From: JAYZDF01 sp036337945
GTDB taxonomy: Bacteria > Myxococcota > Kuafuiibacteriia > Kuafuiibacteriales > Kuafuiibacteriaceae
Assembly (NCBI GenBank): GCA_036337945.1
Contig: JAYZDF010000104.1
Coordinates: forward strand, 1 to 64,000
Length of the DNA: 64,000 bases
Direction: 5' to 3'
The position numbers and the translations under genes are program-made. Position 1 is the first letter of the stretch; the number at the start of each line of letters is the position of its first letter. The notes beneath the pieces were generated by a model. The model did no database searches and had not been told where the DNA came from. It worked only from the letters and a program-made list of their open reading frames with translations. Below, in pieces: positions 34,977-44,310 of this stretch.

Positions 34977-36020
34977 CTAAGGAATTCTCCGCTGGATAAT
35001 TGGCCCAAACTTTTGAGTCGCAACCAACGGAAGTTTTCGCCAAAGCCGAATCGCTCGTTCATACTTTGGGTTATTTGGGTTCACCTGAGGAAGCTCCTCT
35101 AGATGGAGTAGATCATATTGATATCGAAGTTCAATGGGTGCCATTCCCATATTTTTTTTGAACCTAAAGGCGCCCGTATTCGCCTTGCTGCGACCAAAAT
35201 CAAAAGTCCGATACCCAAGGTCATAACCGGTCTCAAGCATATGCCAATACATATAATTGTTCACGCCAGCATTACGGGCCTCAGGAAGGGTCCCTGCAAA
35301 AAAAGGCATCATGATATCTTTGTAGTAAAAGTTCAGTACAATCCCAACAATGCGACCTGCTTCACGTATACAAACAAAGTCTGAACGACACTCATCAAGA
35401 GCGTTTCTAAAGAGAGCCTTCGGAAATGTTGGTGTCCCAAGCGCTCGTAATGAAAGTGTATATAGGTCGTAGAAAGGATCGAGAACGTCCCTTGTGTAGA
35501 CTCCTTTAAGGTTTGCTTTTTGCCCTGTTCGTACCACGGCTCGCGTTTTTCGTGGAATCGCTTTCAGTTGCTTATCTCTGTCTCCAAACAATTCTTGTTG
35601 AAAGCGATAATACAGTCCGTCCTTGGTCGGCAGGTCATCAAAAACGGGGGTTTCCGTTTTATACTCAACGTATTCAAGTTTTTCTTTTTCTGCGTATTCG
35701 CGGGCAGCGCTTCGCAAAAGACCCGCGGATTCGCTGTCTTTCGCAAGAATACCACCACCGACCGCTACGGGAACAGAGACCAACGCCCTGGGAAATGGCA
35801 CTGCGCCGACCACAAAGCAGGGTAAGACACCGGTCCATTGCTCCCCTCGCTTCGTAAAAAAATATTTCGCGGTATAGCCATAGGTTTTCTCAATGGTTCG
35901 ACGCCAACACAAAAGGTGAAAGATACTTCCTTGAGAATGCTCATGTACAAAGACATCCCACGGGACGGAGTAGTCGTCTTGAAGCTCAAATAAAGCTACA
36001 GGTGAAGATTCTTCAGACAT
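34977..36020 (-). CDS. FemAB-like GNAT-fold acyltransferase (exosortase/EPS-associated type)
   Basis: 347 residues from ATG 36020; TTG or GTG starts 24-27 bases further up are possible and no start has a clear Shine-Dalgarno. FemAB/GNAT-like fold: HSQGSIFHLLCWRRTIEKTYGY at the front, a middle helical KAIPRKTRAVVRTGQKANLKG region, then CIREAGRIVGIVLNFYYKD, NNYMYWHMLETGYDLGYRTFDFGRSK and NTGAFRFKKNMGM. These match what I recall of FemAB-like proteins encoded beside exosortase A and EPS genes. It presumably transfers an aminoacyl or acyl group to a surface polymer or precursor; the substrate is unknown. Eight bases separate it from the downstream amidotransferase. No exosortase is in this window. 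Confidence 0.85.
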   Translation of the reverse strand: MSEESSPVALFELQDDYSVPWDVFVHEHSQGSIFHLLCWRRTIEKTYGYTAKYFFTKRGEQWTGVLPCFVVGAVPFPRALVSVPVAVGGGILAKDSESAGLLRSAAREYAEKEKLEYVEYKTETPVFDDLPTKDGLYYRFQQELFGDRDKQLKAIPRKTRAVVRTGQKANLKGVYTRDVLDPFYDLYTLSLRALGTPTFPKALFRNALDECRSDFVCIREAGRIVGIVLNFYYKDIMMPFFAGTLPEARNAGVNNYMYWHMLETGYDLGYRTFDFGRSKANTGAFRFKKNMGMAPIELRYQYDLLHLEELPQVNPNNPKYERAIRLWRKLPLVATQKFGPIIQRRIP

Positions 36021-36100
36021 AGAGGAATTTGGAATACTCAGCACCAAGAAGAGTTTATTCTGGATTTAGGCTGCCAACAAGCAACGTCGGAATAATACTC

Positions 36101-39100
36101 TTATGGATTGATTTGTCGCCACCAAAGCTTCAACACTGGAATCTCTTCCTTCTCTCTTGTTTTCTTTTGAGTCGTGGCCGCAACCAGGCCGCCACTGGCA
36201 TTATCAACAGGATTATTAAATCCGGCATGTATAACGCCACTCTCCGCGTCATGAGCGATTCCCGTCAGTTGGCCATTGGGGGTATTAACGTTTGCACCTG
36301 GACGGATGACGAAAGCATTAAGGTTATCTGAGTTGTCAGTGTTCAGACCTTGAGTACAGTCATCAAAGTAAATGCCATAGATACGACCTTCACCAACACC
36401 GCAAGTGTTGCTGTCAGGAGCATAGCTCGTGAAGAGGAAAGAGCCTCCTCCCAAGACCGGGTCAAAAATTACCTTTTCGCCCTGAGGGAGTTTCATGACT
36501 CCATAACCACCTCGGGCTCCTTCGTTAACAAAAGGCGAACCGGGAATGTTTGAGCCACAAGCGTCCTCAATCCGTGCTAAATTTCGTGGGTCATCAACAT
36601 CGGAGCCATCCATAACCATGGGAGCTGTATCGATAACTTTGAACACATAATTTTGTTCGTTTACGTCTTGCACATCTTCATAGTTGCCCGTGGCAAAGAA
36701 TAATGTGAGTCGGCCCGCGGGATCATAAGTCGCAACTAACTTGGTGTAGGAGAGAATATTTGCAGTGTCTTGATGAACTTGAGTGACTGCGCGTCGTCCA
36801 TCGAAGAATTTTCGAACAGTCATGCCTTGGCTTGGGTCTGAGTTTGTAAAACGTACCTTATAAATATCAGCTTCGGTTGTGAGAATGTAGCAGGTGTCTA
36901 CATAACTGTCTCCACTGGCATCGATACAGGTTGGTGTTCCAGCAAAATCCGCATCCGCCAACTCGCTCGCGGGACTATGCCAATAGGCTCCGTCTTCAAG
37001 GCCCACGACAAGCAAGCTGCCGGCTCGATTACCCGCTGCGCCTCCGATGAGGGCTTCTTGCATCCCGCCACCCATGACACCGACGTAGTACGGCATAGCA
37101 ACGCCGTTTACGACTCGCTTTACGCGATGAATTTGTGGTCTAGAAGTCGTGGTCACTCGAGCGGTTGGGGCACTCGCGCTATTTCCGGTCGTATTTGTTT
37201 GACGAGTAAATTCACGCTCCCAAAGAAGTTGAGGATTGTAGGGATTAGTTACATCCATGGCGAAACAACCTGGTCCCCCAATTCCAAGACACTGCAACAG
37301 AACAGTTCGGTATTCCCAATCGTTACAGTTGTTCGTGTCGTGCCGATTACATATCGACGCAGCATTAGTTGCAGGACTGATGTTGCCTTTGGTGAAAAGG
37401 ACGTCGGACACCACTGGCGACCCATCGATCATGTAAAAGTGGCCTGCTTTTAAATATCCCCAAGACTCTTGGAGCATTCCCGGTGAATAAGCCCAAAGCT
37501 CCTGGCCATGACAGCGCTCTCGATCAGCACCTGTACAATCACTAGCGATTTTATCATACTCAATCGCAACCTTGTTTTCGGTGTCATATTGGCCGGTCGT
37601 CTCACCAACTAAGAATGCATGCAAAAATCCATCATTACCACCGACGTAAACGACACGATCTCTCGTACCCACCGTTTGGTCATTAGCGGCGTTGCTAATT
37701 GACGCACTCACATTGCCGCTGCTGCGTGGGATATTCATTTCCAAGAAATGTCGCCACCGCTTCAAATCTTCAGCAAGCCCGGTTGGAGCACCAACAATGA
37801 CGGGCCGACTATTCGCGATATCGGCAATCTTGAAATGCCGATCGAGACACGCTTGATTCCGTGGATTCTGCGAATCATTAACATCTGTGTTCCCGGCGCT
37901 GTTTGTAGTGTCCGGTGCTCCATCGTTGTTTGCATCAGTGCAGCATCCACTCGGAGAATTGGGTGCCGCATCGCTATCGCAATCCCAATCACCTCGGAAA
38001 GGGCCGCTTTCAAGTTTCGCGACAGGATTACCGGTGAGATAAGCGATGTCATTGTATTTGAGATTTAGTTGACGGAATAGGCGTAAGTTTCCTGGTGAAC
38101 TTCCTGTAATATCTTGCGTCAGCCGATTTGCACCAATTCCGTGTTGAAAAGGTGTGTCAATAGGAATCATCGAGGCGTCATTACCTGTGCAACGATCGCC
38201 TGAGTGTCCCGCAAAGTCACCACAATTGAATTCACCCGGGGGTGCATTAGAACTGCTAGCCCCTACACCCTGTGGATAACTCGTAAGCATCCGGCGGTTG
38301 AAGTTATGCAATTGCTCTAGCACCTGACCCATGCTCACTGTTTCCCTATGAGCACCTTGTTCACCCGGAAGCGGGGTAGATTCTCCGTTGTCATCGAGCT
38401 TTATCCATGAAACATCTCCAGGACGTCCAAAGTTACACAGACCAAAAGGAACACCCGTGCAGTTCGGAATGGTGAAAGAGGAATACACAATATGTTCACC
38501 GAAACGGCTGATACTCGGAGTGGCACCAATATAATCACCTGGCGACAAGAGCTCCATGACCTGAGTAAACGCCGCTTTCAAAACCGAAAGGTCGCTGATT
38601 GCGCCACCCGGTGCACCTTCAAATGCTTCCGTAATTCCATCGTTGCCGAAACCGCCCTCGCCTTGCTGACCATCGAAGCCCCAGTCAGCGACGCGATCCG
38701 CATCATCTTTTTCCGATACGCCAAAGTGAATCGCAAAGACTTGGTTGGCAAATTGTTGTCCTTGCGTACACGTCGGGTCATTGCCCTGAGGTGGACCAGG
38801 ATTCCCGTTCGAATCAAAAACGACGCAAGAAAGATCGAGATTCCCTTCTTGGCTACGCATATTGAAAATTTGGCCCGCTGACGCGCCATTGGATAAACCG
38901 TTCCAACCGTTGTCACCACCATGGCCGTCCTGAAGCATAATGGTAAAGTTTCTACGGCATCCGCCACCGGTCGTTCCGTTCGGTGCGTTAATCAGAACGT
39001 TCGTTTGATCTTGATCAATGACCTGATTGTCGTTTGGCGGAAAACCTCCAGGGATGTAGCGATTCGGTGCGCCATACTGGCGCTGACTAGAGATAAGCTG

Positions 39101-39760
39101 AGGACTCGTTTGAGGAGGTGAAATTCCCGGTTTCCAGTAGTCGTGAACATATTGTAGCGCACGAGCCTGCCGACTCTCGGCATTAGAAGCACTGGTTGAT
39201 CCCCGTTGAGGCATCCAACTGTTGAGTCCGTAATAACAGGTGTTGGAATTACCAGGTAAAATTTCAAAACACCCCATCCCAAAATCAATCATGGTTTTTT
39301 GGGCTCTTTCATTGTCCGAAGTTGGGTCGATAGCAAGTCGGGGACCGGTGCCGTCATACCACGTCAGGCCCCACCGATAACCACGATATACATCCATGAT
39401 GCCATCGGTCGAAACACGTGCGTCAGAATTCGCGACACGACCGTTGGAGTTCCAACCCCACCCTCCGGTCAGAACTTGGCGAGCTAACTGGAGTCGCGTT
39501 TCACCTCGGCGATAAATATGTGCATCGTCGTGACCGTCGGAATGACCATTTCTGGTGTGACAAAGACCGCGACAAGTCTCACCATTAATCAACGTTGTTC
39601 GAGTTGCATCCATCACCACCATGATGTTGGGTGCAGGTCGAACAGCAACGGTCGGGTCGTAAGGAACTTGAGCCTGCGCAATACTCGAACCAAATCCAGC
39701 AAAGCAGGTTACGATGATAAGTTCTCTGAAGGTACGGATATTTTTATTCTGAGTTTTCAT
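36101..39760 (-). CDS. pilY1: PilY1-like type IV pilus tip/assembly protein
   Basis: 1219 residues. Signal peptide (about 1-30, ending IAQAQ). The N-terminal half resembles the vWA-like/Cys-containing region of PilY1: PNIMVVMDATRTT, then many Gly/Asn-rich loops and cysteines. The C-terminal half is a beta-propeller with the hallmark VYVGGNDGFLHAFLVG, and PVVSDVLF, FAMDVTNPYNPQLLWE, VGVMGGG and LFFATGNYED segments. A DANNDGAPD motif (about 590-610) could bind calcium. PilY1 sits at the pilus tip, primes assembly with the minor pilins and can act as an adhesin or mechanosensor. It is last in the fimT-pilV-pilW-pilX-pilY1 operon, 7 nt after pilX. Confidence 0.93.
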   Translation of the reverse strand: MKTQNKNIRTFRELIIVTCFAGFGSSIAQAQVPYDPTVAVRPAPNIMVVMDATRTTLINGETCRGLCHTRNGHSDGHDDAHIYRRGETRLQLARQVLTGGWGWNSNGRVANSDARVSTDGIMDVYRGYRWGLTWYDGTGPRLAIDPTSDNERAQKTMIDFGMGCFEILPGNSNTCYYGLNSWMPQRGSTSASNAESRQARALQYVHDYWKPGISPPQTSPQLISSQRQYGAPNRYIPGGFPPNDNQVIDQDQTNVLINAPNGTTGGGCRRNFTIMLQDGHGGDNGWNGLSNGASAGQIFNMRSQEGNLDLSCVVFDSNGNPGPPQGNDPTCTQGQQFANQVFAIHFGVSEKDDADRVADWGFDGQQGEGGFGNDGITEAFEGAPGGAISDLSVLKAAFTQVMELLSPGDYIGATPSISRFGEHIVYSSFTIPNCTGVPFGLCNFGRPGDVSWIKLDDNGESTPLPGEQGAHRETVSMGQVLEQLHNFNRRMLTSYPQGVGASSSNAPPGEFNCGDFAGHSGDRCTGNDASMIPIDTPFQHGIGANRLTQDITGSSPGNLRLFRQLNLKYNDIAYLTGNPVAKLESGPFRGDWDCDSDAAPNSPSGCCTDANNDGAPDTTNSAGNTDVNDSQNPRNQACLDRHFKIADIANSRPVIVGAPTGLAEDLKRWRHFLEMNIPRSSGNVSASISNAANDQTVGTRDRVVYVGGNDGFLHAFLVGETTGQYDTENKVAIEYDKIASDCTGADRERCHGQELWAYSPGMLQESWGYLKAGHFYMIDGSPVVSDVLFTKGNISPATNAASICNRHDTNNCNDWEYRTVLLQCLGIGGPGCFAMDVTNPYNPQLLWEREFTRQTNTTGNSASAPTARVTTTSRPQIHRVKRVVNGVAMPYYVGVMGGGMQEALIGGAAGNRAGSLLVVGLEDGAYWHSPASELADADFAGTPTCIDASGDSYVDTCYILTTEADIYKVRFTNSDPSQGMTVRKFFDGRRAVTQVHQDTANILSYTKLVATYDPAGRLTLFFATGNYEDVQDVNEQNYVFKVIDTAPMVMDGSDVDDPRNLARIEDACGSNIPGSPFVNEGARGGYGVMKLPQGEKVIFDPVLGGGSFLFTSYAPDSNTCGVGEGRIYGIYFDDCTQGLNTDNSDNLNAFVIRPGANVNTPNGQLTGIAHDAESGVIHAGFNNPVDNASGGLVAATTQKKTREKEEIPVLKLWWRQINP

Positions 39761-39767
39761 CTATCTT

Positions 39768-40292
39768 TTAATCCATGTTGTAACTTTGGCTACCGGACGT
39801 CACGAGCTTCAAACCCGAGGTCACACCGTATTCGCCACCATACTGAACGACAGTATTGCCCACGTTAGCTGGAACGGCATAGGAACGAATCTCCCAAATA
39901 ACTGTCTGCACAGAGGCGCTACCGACTTGCTGACCCGCGGGCGGAGGGCCGCTTGCCAAATAAGGCTCTGATGTCGCGGCGTACTGCATCACGCCAGCCA
40001 GATCGAATTCGTCCACGTTAGCAGCATTCGGCGAGGGCCAAGGTGTCCAATCGATATTTACATTCACCGCGCTCATAGGGTCGTTCTTCGCCGTCTCAAT
40101 CTGTGCCATGCGATGAACTGCACCCGCAGCGGCCGCGCGGCTCACCATTATATTTTTATTGAAGCGTCGAAATGAACGGGTATCAGATTCAACCATCTTC
40201 AGTCCGAAGAGCCCACCCGACATCAAAATGGTCAGAAGCATCAAGACTAGAATCATTACGAATCCTTGCTTACTGTGGTTCTTTGTTTTCAT
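39768..40292 (-). CDS. pilX: PilX-like minor pilin
   Basis: 174 residues from the ATG at 40292, with GAGGAA ten bases upstream; a GTG at 40307 is the frame limit. A class III-like leader (KTKNHSKQG) precedes a hydrophobic helix FVMILVLMLLTILMSGGLFG, the PilX N-terminal pattern, with no Glu at +5. Then QMVESDTRSFRR-like polar sequence and a small soluble domain. PilX-type minor pilins help initiate pilus assembly and display PilY1. It starts 11 nt after the pilW stop and ends 7 nt before pilY1. Confidence 0.88.
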   Translation of the reverse strand: MKTKNHSKQGFVMILVLMLLTILMSGGLFGLKMVESDTRSFRRFNKNIMVSRAAAAGAVHRMAQIETAKNDPMSAVNVNIDWTPWPSPNAANVDEFDLAGVMQYAATSEPYLASGPPPAGQQVGSASVQTVIWEIRSYAVPANVGNTVVQYGGEYGVTSGLKLVTSGSQSYNMD

Positions 40293-40303
40293 ACTTGAGT
40301 TCC

Positions 40304-41614
40304 TCACGGGATGTAGCTCCGAATATTGGCAGAGGCTAGATTGGGGTCTGCCATCAGATCAAAAAATCGAAGATTCTTTAGGTCAGAGGTGAAACGTACC
40401 GTTCGACGAAAATATCGGTTGTCGTAACAACTTAGCGGGTCCTGACAACCCGCTTCAGCGTTTTGAGGTAGTGCTCTATCTTCTAGATTCGCTGGCCGAT
40501 TATTCGGCCGAAACTCCTGATCTGCTCGAGGCGTCCGCAATATCGCACTCACGCGAACTTGACGCATTTCCGCGAGCTGTTGAGGACCCCCGAATTGAGT
40601 TCCGGCTTGTCCTAAAGCTGGATCACCGTAAATCCACTGGGCGGGGTTGGTCGCTTCAGTATTGGTAAAATAGGCGAACTGGAGATCTTCGACACCTTCG
40701 GCAACAACAATATCTCGCTGAGGATCTATTCTCGCTACGAAATCTGTATCACCGGCGCTGGGGCTGATGGCATCATTTCCTGCGGGAAAGGCAGAGCCCG
40801 CACGCCACAGACGAAGTCGCGCTCCGCGATCGACCCAATAGGCGACCGGACGAACGCAAATAACTTGAGAACCGGGGCCTGCGCCGCTCGGGGGAACAAC
40901 GTTCGAATTTCTGGCGGCTGGGTTTTGAGGGTCAAGTCCGAATGTATTCGCAATGAAGATATTGCCAGGCACGCCAACGGTTGTATCAACCAAACTAATT
41001 GGATTCACGCCCAGCAAAAAAGAGCCGACGGTTCCTGAGCTCATATTCGAAAACAAAAGCAAGCCATCGGAAATATTGTCGCCATCAATATCCCGATTTG
41101 CGCAAGATAGCTTGCGTGGATTAGCCATGGTGAAACCAAGCGCCAAATTCGGAATCGCAGCCGGAACATGCGTTTCGCCCGCAGCGTTGAGCGGAATAGA
41201 AGTAGAATCGCTTTCGTAGCGAATGAGGGTAATAATATCAGTACCCGGCATAGGGTCGATCAACTCAGTCCCATTCACGCCGATATTGTTCGTGGGGCGG
41301 ATTGAAGGAACACCATAGTTCGCAAACGTGACCTCGTTTGCCTGACCAGAAAAAGCGGTATTTGGCGCACCAACCCAAAAACTTGTTCCAAAACCTGCAC
41401 TGTCTAAATCACGCCGTAATTGCTGAAAAATAAGGGCAGAGGACGCATTCATCTTGCCGACTTCAGTTTGCGTTCTAATCGACGACATTTGATAGCGCGC
41501 AAACGCAAAAGCAGCGGTGACCGCAAAAGCGGCGATTCCAGCCGCCACAATGACTTCAACAAGGGTGTAACCGGCTTGCGAACGACGCGGGAAATTTCGA
41601 AGCGAATTTGTCAT
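40304..41614 (-). CDS. pilW: PilW-like minor pilin
   Basis: 436 residues. Type III prepilin leader ending QAG, then mature YTLVEVIVAAGIAAFAVTAAF with Glu at +5 for pilus subunit registration. The soluble part is large for a minor pilin (TQTEVGKMNASSALIFQQLRRDLDSAGFG, typical of PilW), with internal inserts. The prepilin should be cleaved and methylated by PilD. It starts 1 nt after the pilV stop and lies 11 nt before pilX, so all belong to one operon. Confidence 0.9.
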   Translation of the reverse strand: MTNSLRNFPRRSQAGYTLVEVIVAAGIAAFAVTAAFAFARYQMSSIRTQTEVGKMNASSALIFQQLRRDLDSAGFGTSFWVGAPNTAFSGQANEVTFANYGVPSIRPTNNIGVNGTELIDPMPGTDIITLIRYESDSTSIPLNAAGETHVPAAIPNLALGFTMANPRKLSCANRDIDGDNISDGLLLFSNMSSGTVGSFLLGVNPISLVDTTVGVPGNIFIANTFGLDPQNPAARNSNVVPPSGAGPGSQVICVRPVAYWVDRGARLRLWRAGSAFPAGNDAISPSAGDTDFVARIDPQRDIVVAEGVEDLQFAYFTNTEATNPAQWIYGDPALGQAGTQFGGPQQLAEMRQVRVSAILRTPRADQEFRPNNRPANLEDRALPQNAEAGCQDPLSCYDNRYFRRTVRFTSDLKNLRFFDLMADPNLASANIRSYIP

Positions 41615-41615
41615 A

Positions 41616-42221
41616 TCAATTGTACCCTCGAACGTTACAACTTGTTGAGCCAGGCGGGCAGGACACCCCGTGCGAGTAACTCCGGCGAACCGCCATCCGA
41701 ATCGGAGCGATTAACGGACCTCCTTGTTCTGCGTTATCGACTTCTATCAAGATTTCGATGCCACCAGGTCCCACGAGATTTGTGTTGCCGGGAACGGGTG
41801 ATTGACACTCTGTGCATTGATTAACCACATATCTCGCTTGAAACGCGGCTACGAGGCCAGCCGGTGGCGAACTACCGTTGAGAGATTCATAGCTTCCGGA
41901 AACGAATTCCCCTACGGACACAATAGAGCTTCCCACCACGGGATTCATGACGGGCTGTCCGGTCACTTGCAAACCCGGGTCATAGTCTGTGGGCGACCGC
42001 AATTCAGCGTCACTAATTTCGGCCATAAGTCGAGTAGCAATAGCTACGGCTTCCTGATTCGATGCGAGTCCCTTGTTGTTTTGAATAAATACGCCAATCA
42101 ATTTCAAGGACAGCATGGAGCCGATTCCTAGAATCGCGAGAGCGACAAGAACCTCAATTAACGAAAAACCGCGGCGAGTGGATTTTTTGAATGATGTCCT
42201 CACGACCTTTTCCTCCATCAT
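41616..42221 (-). CDS. pilV: PilV-like minor pilin
   Basis: 201 residues from ATG 42221 (a second ATG follows at once); the frame runs further up but this start gives a compact leader EEKVVRTSFKKSTRRG, cleaved before FSLIEVLVALAILGIGSMLS with Glu at +5, the PilV/PulJ-type prepilin signature. The soluble part ends in CPPGSTSC. The start overlaps the fimT stop (ATGA), implying translational coupling; the stop is 1 nt before pilW. In the minor-pilin core complex PilV-PilW-PilX-FimU, such proteins nucleate the pilus. Confidence 0.9.
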   Translation of the reverse strand: MMEEKVVRTSFKKSTRRGFSLIEVLVALAILGIGSMLSLKLIGVFIQNNKGLASNQEAVAIATRLMAEISDAELRSPTDYDPGLQVTGQPVMNPVVGSSIVSVGEFVSGSYESLNGSSPPAGLVAAFQARYVVNQCTECQSPVPGNTNLVGPGGIEILIEVDNAEQGGPLIAPIRMAVRRSYSHGVSCPPGSTSCNVRGYN

Positions 42222-42982
42222 GTGTTGCACCGCCCAACAAATTCGGGTTCGCGTCCAGCTTCGATACAAGCGACACCCGAGGGGAAGATAAGAATGTTTT
42301 CGTCGCGGTTTGTAATCGCCAGCGTCTGGCCTTCCTCATGCTCACGCATAGGAACAGAAATGACACCATCATTTAGAGCACCTGGGCCCGTGGCACTAAT
42401 GAAGCCGCGACTGTCGAAGGTTATATTCAGCCGGTTTCCAACCAATCCTTCGGCCAAACTACGATTGAAAATGACCGCATTGCGATAAGCCTCAGGATAA
42501 CTGAAAGTCTTGCATCGAATTTCGTAGGTTGGTGGCTGAGGAACGCCATTGAGTGCGGGCGCGAACTGCCGAACAACGTCCGTTACGAAGGTCACGCTAT
42601 GACCTGGCGTATCACTGGGCATATTGAGATTCCAACCTCCGGCAATATCATTCATGTCGACTTGAATTCCGGCTCGAAAGCCGCCGGTAAAAGGATCCTC
42701 AAAAGCCACAGGGCATGCGCCAGGTTGCCCGGGAGGAGGAGAAGAAACTCTTGGCGTCCCAGACGCTGAACCAAGCAACAAAGCATTCGCTTGAGCCAAG
42801 CGAACTTGACCAATGAAGTTGTTCTTCGCGGTCACGGCCCGCCTTTGTCTTTGAACACCAAAAAGGGATGCCTGGGCTACGCCAATGAGGACCAGAATGA
42901 CCCCCATAGCGACCATAACCTCTACTAGTGTAAACCCTTTACTGGAGGGACCTGGACTTTTTCCCTGCATTACATGTTTCAT
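42218..42982 (-). CDS. fimT: FimT/GspH-like prepilin
   Basis: 254 residues. A short leader ending SSKG, cleaved before FTLVEVMVAMGVILVLIGVA with Glu at +5. The GspH/FimT-type soluble domain has AKNNFIGQVRLAQANALLLG, then a C-terminal strand region ending ITNRDENILIFPSG and two cysteines (VACIEAG, GRCNT). First gene of the minor-pilin operon, upstream of pilV with a four-base overlap. A possible sigma-54 promoter lies 35 nt before the ATG. FimT/FimU proteins prime pilus assembly; FimT in some species also binds DNA for uptake. Confidence 0.9.
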   Translation of the reverse strand: MKHVMQGKSPGPSSKGFTLVEVMVAMGVILVLIGVAQASLFGVQRQRRAVTAKNNFIGQVRLAQANALLLGSASGTPRVSSPPPGQPGACPVAFEDPFTGGFRAGIQVDMNDIAGGWNLNMPSDTPGHSVTFVTDVVRQFAPALNGVPQPPTYEIRCKTFSYPEAYRNAVIFNRSLAEGLVGNRLNITFDSRGFISATGPGALNDGVISVPMREHEEGQTLAITNRDENILIFPSGVACIEAGREPEFVGRCNT

Positions 42983-43016
42983 GTCTTGCAGATCTTACGC
43001 CATACAGGATGATTAC

Positions 43017-43031
43017 GCGAAAACTTTGCCA
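43017..43031 (-). promoter_or_regulatory. Candidate sigma-54 (-24/-12) promoter for the minor-pilin operon
   Basis: Reading leftward: TGGCAAAGTTTTCGC, with the invariant GG and GC exactly ten bases apart (consensus TGGCAC-N5-TTGC). The -12 element has TC instead of TT before GC, so it is imperfect. The GC lies 34 bases before the fimT ATG, leaving a leader of roughly 22 nt. Sigma-54 control of pilus genes is known in Myxococcus and Pseudomonas. No enhancer-binding protein is encoded in the window. Confidence 0.4.
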
Positions 43032-43089
43032 AACTGCAATGGAGTGCACCAGCTGCGCAAAAGTTCTCCGGTTCGAGCCTCGATTCAAA

Positions 43090-44271
43090 CTAGGAATCGT
43101 CGTCGAAGTGCATTTTGATATCGGGTCCCATCCTTGCAAGCATATGTTTTTTCAAGCGTTTTTTGAGTGCACTGACAATCTGCCCCATTCGCTGTTTGGA
43201 TACGCCGAACCGCTCGCCCAGGACGGACAAAGAGAGAGGTTCTTCGGCTGTCATATGTTCCAGAAAAATCGCACGTTCCCGATCGTCTTTAAGGGTTTCT
43301 TCGAAAAGCTTGAAGGACTCGGCGACATTTTCAGCGAAAGCTTTTTCGTGCACCGCCGACTCGGGGCTCGCTTCCGCGCCCGACAACAAATCCATCATTG
43401 TCTGCTTGCTGTCACCATCACGGGACAGCGGAACATCGAGGCGAACTTCAGGCTGATCTAAATGAGGCGCTACTTCGTGAATGTCTGATTCGGAAACACC
43501 AATTTTTTCCGCAAGAAGTTTGGGCCCGGGTTCAATGCCCAGTGCTCGAAGCTTCTCTCGTTCTTTTGACAGCCGAAAAAACAATTTACGGCCCGCACGA
43601 GTCCTCGCGACCTTAACATTTCGGGAGTGCTCAAGAATAAAACGCAGCAGATACGCACGAATCCAAAAAGCCGCGTACGTCGAAAACCTAGCGCCCTTAT
43701 ATGGATTATATCGACTAATCGCCTCGAGCAGTCCAATATTCCCTTCTTGAATCAAGTCCAGAGTATTAGACCAAGCGCGGCGATACTTATAAGCCATCTT
43801 CACGACCAAGCGGAGGTTATGAACCGCGAGCGCTTGGGCTGCTTGCTTGTCTTCTTCTTCGAAAACGCGAATCGCCAGCGCGCGCTCGTCTTCCAACGAT
43901 AAGACGGGATATTGCCCTATCGTCTGCATATAGGCCTGAAGAGGACCTACTCGACTGACCGCACTGCTCGACCTGGAAACGGGGAGACTCAATCCCCGCT
44001 TTGTCACCGCGTCCGCACGGCCCACATCGTAGACCGGACCATCTTGTTCAAGCGTCGTCGCGCGAGATAAGGTCCCCGACACCGCCCCATCTTCACCGGC
44101 AATCGCGATCGGTGAAACAGGTCCGCTCACGCTGGTCATTGCATCGGGCGAGTAGTACTCACTTGGTAACAGGATCTCGGGATCTGTCTCTTTTGCCGCA
44201 TCTTGTGAGATTACTTCGGTCAGCTTAGATTTGGCCTTAGATTGAGCCTTGGGCTTACTTTCATTAGACAT
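43090..44271 (-). CDS. RNA polymerase sigma factor, RpoH-like group
   Basis: 393 residues. An unusually long N-terminal extension (about 1-105; Lys-, Ser-, Gly-rich) precedes sigma region 1.2/2: GPLQAYMQTIGQYPVLSLEDE, NLRLVVKMAYKYRR, DLIQEGNIGLLEAISRYNP and FSTYAAFWIRAYLLRFILEHS. RKLFFRLSKEREKLRALG is the RpoH-type region 3 start. Region 4 has a helix-turn-helix, SLSVLGERFGVSKQRMGQIV. No sporulation-type or ECF features. It would direct RNA polymerase to a stress or development regulon. It starts 39 nt after the ArsC-like selenoprotein gene on the same strand and may share its transcript. The nearest named type, RpoH or a myxobacterial SigB/SigC, cannot be fixed. Confidence 0.9.
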   Translation of the reverse strand: MSNESKPKAQSKAKSKLTEVISQDAAKETDPEILLPSEYYSPDAMTSVSGPVSPIAIAGEDGAVSGTLSRATTLEQDGPVYDVGRADAVTKRGLSLPVSRSSSAVSRVGPLQAYMQTIGQYPVLSLEDERALAIRVFEEEDKQAAQALAVHNLRLVVKMAYKYRRAWSNTLDLIQEGNIGLLEAISRYNPYKGARFSTYAAFWIRAYLLRFILEHSRNVKVARTRAGRKLFFRLSKEREKLRALGIEPGPKLLAEKIGVSESDIHEVAPHLDQPEVRLDVPLSRDGDSKQTMMDLLSGAEASPESAVHEKAFAENVAESFKLFEETLKDDRERAIFLEHMTAEEPLSLSVLGERFGVSKQRMGQIVSALKKRLKKHMLARMGPDIKMHFDDDS

Positions 44272-44310
44272 CGCGTCTTCGCCGATCGCAGTGTGCGTGC
44301 ATTTACAAAT

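Noticed and set aside
34969..35043. Upstream extension of asnB (25 more residues)
   Set aside because: Would bury the nucleophile Cys2 and overlap the FemAB gene; MCGIVG must be at the N-terminus.
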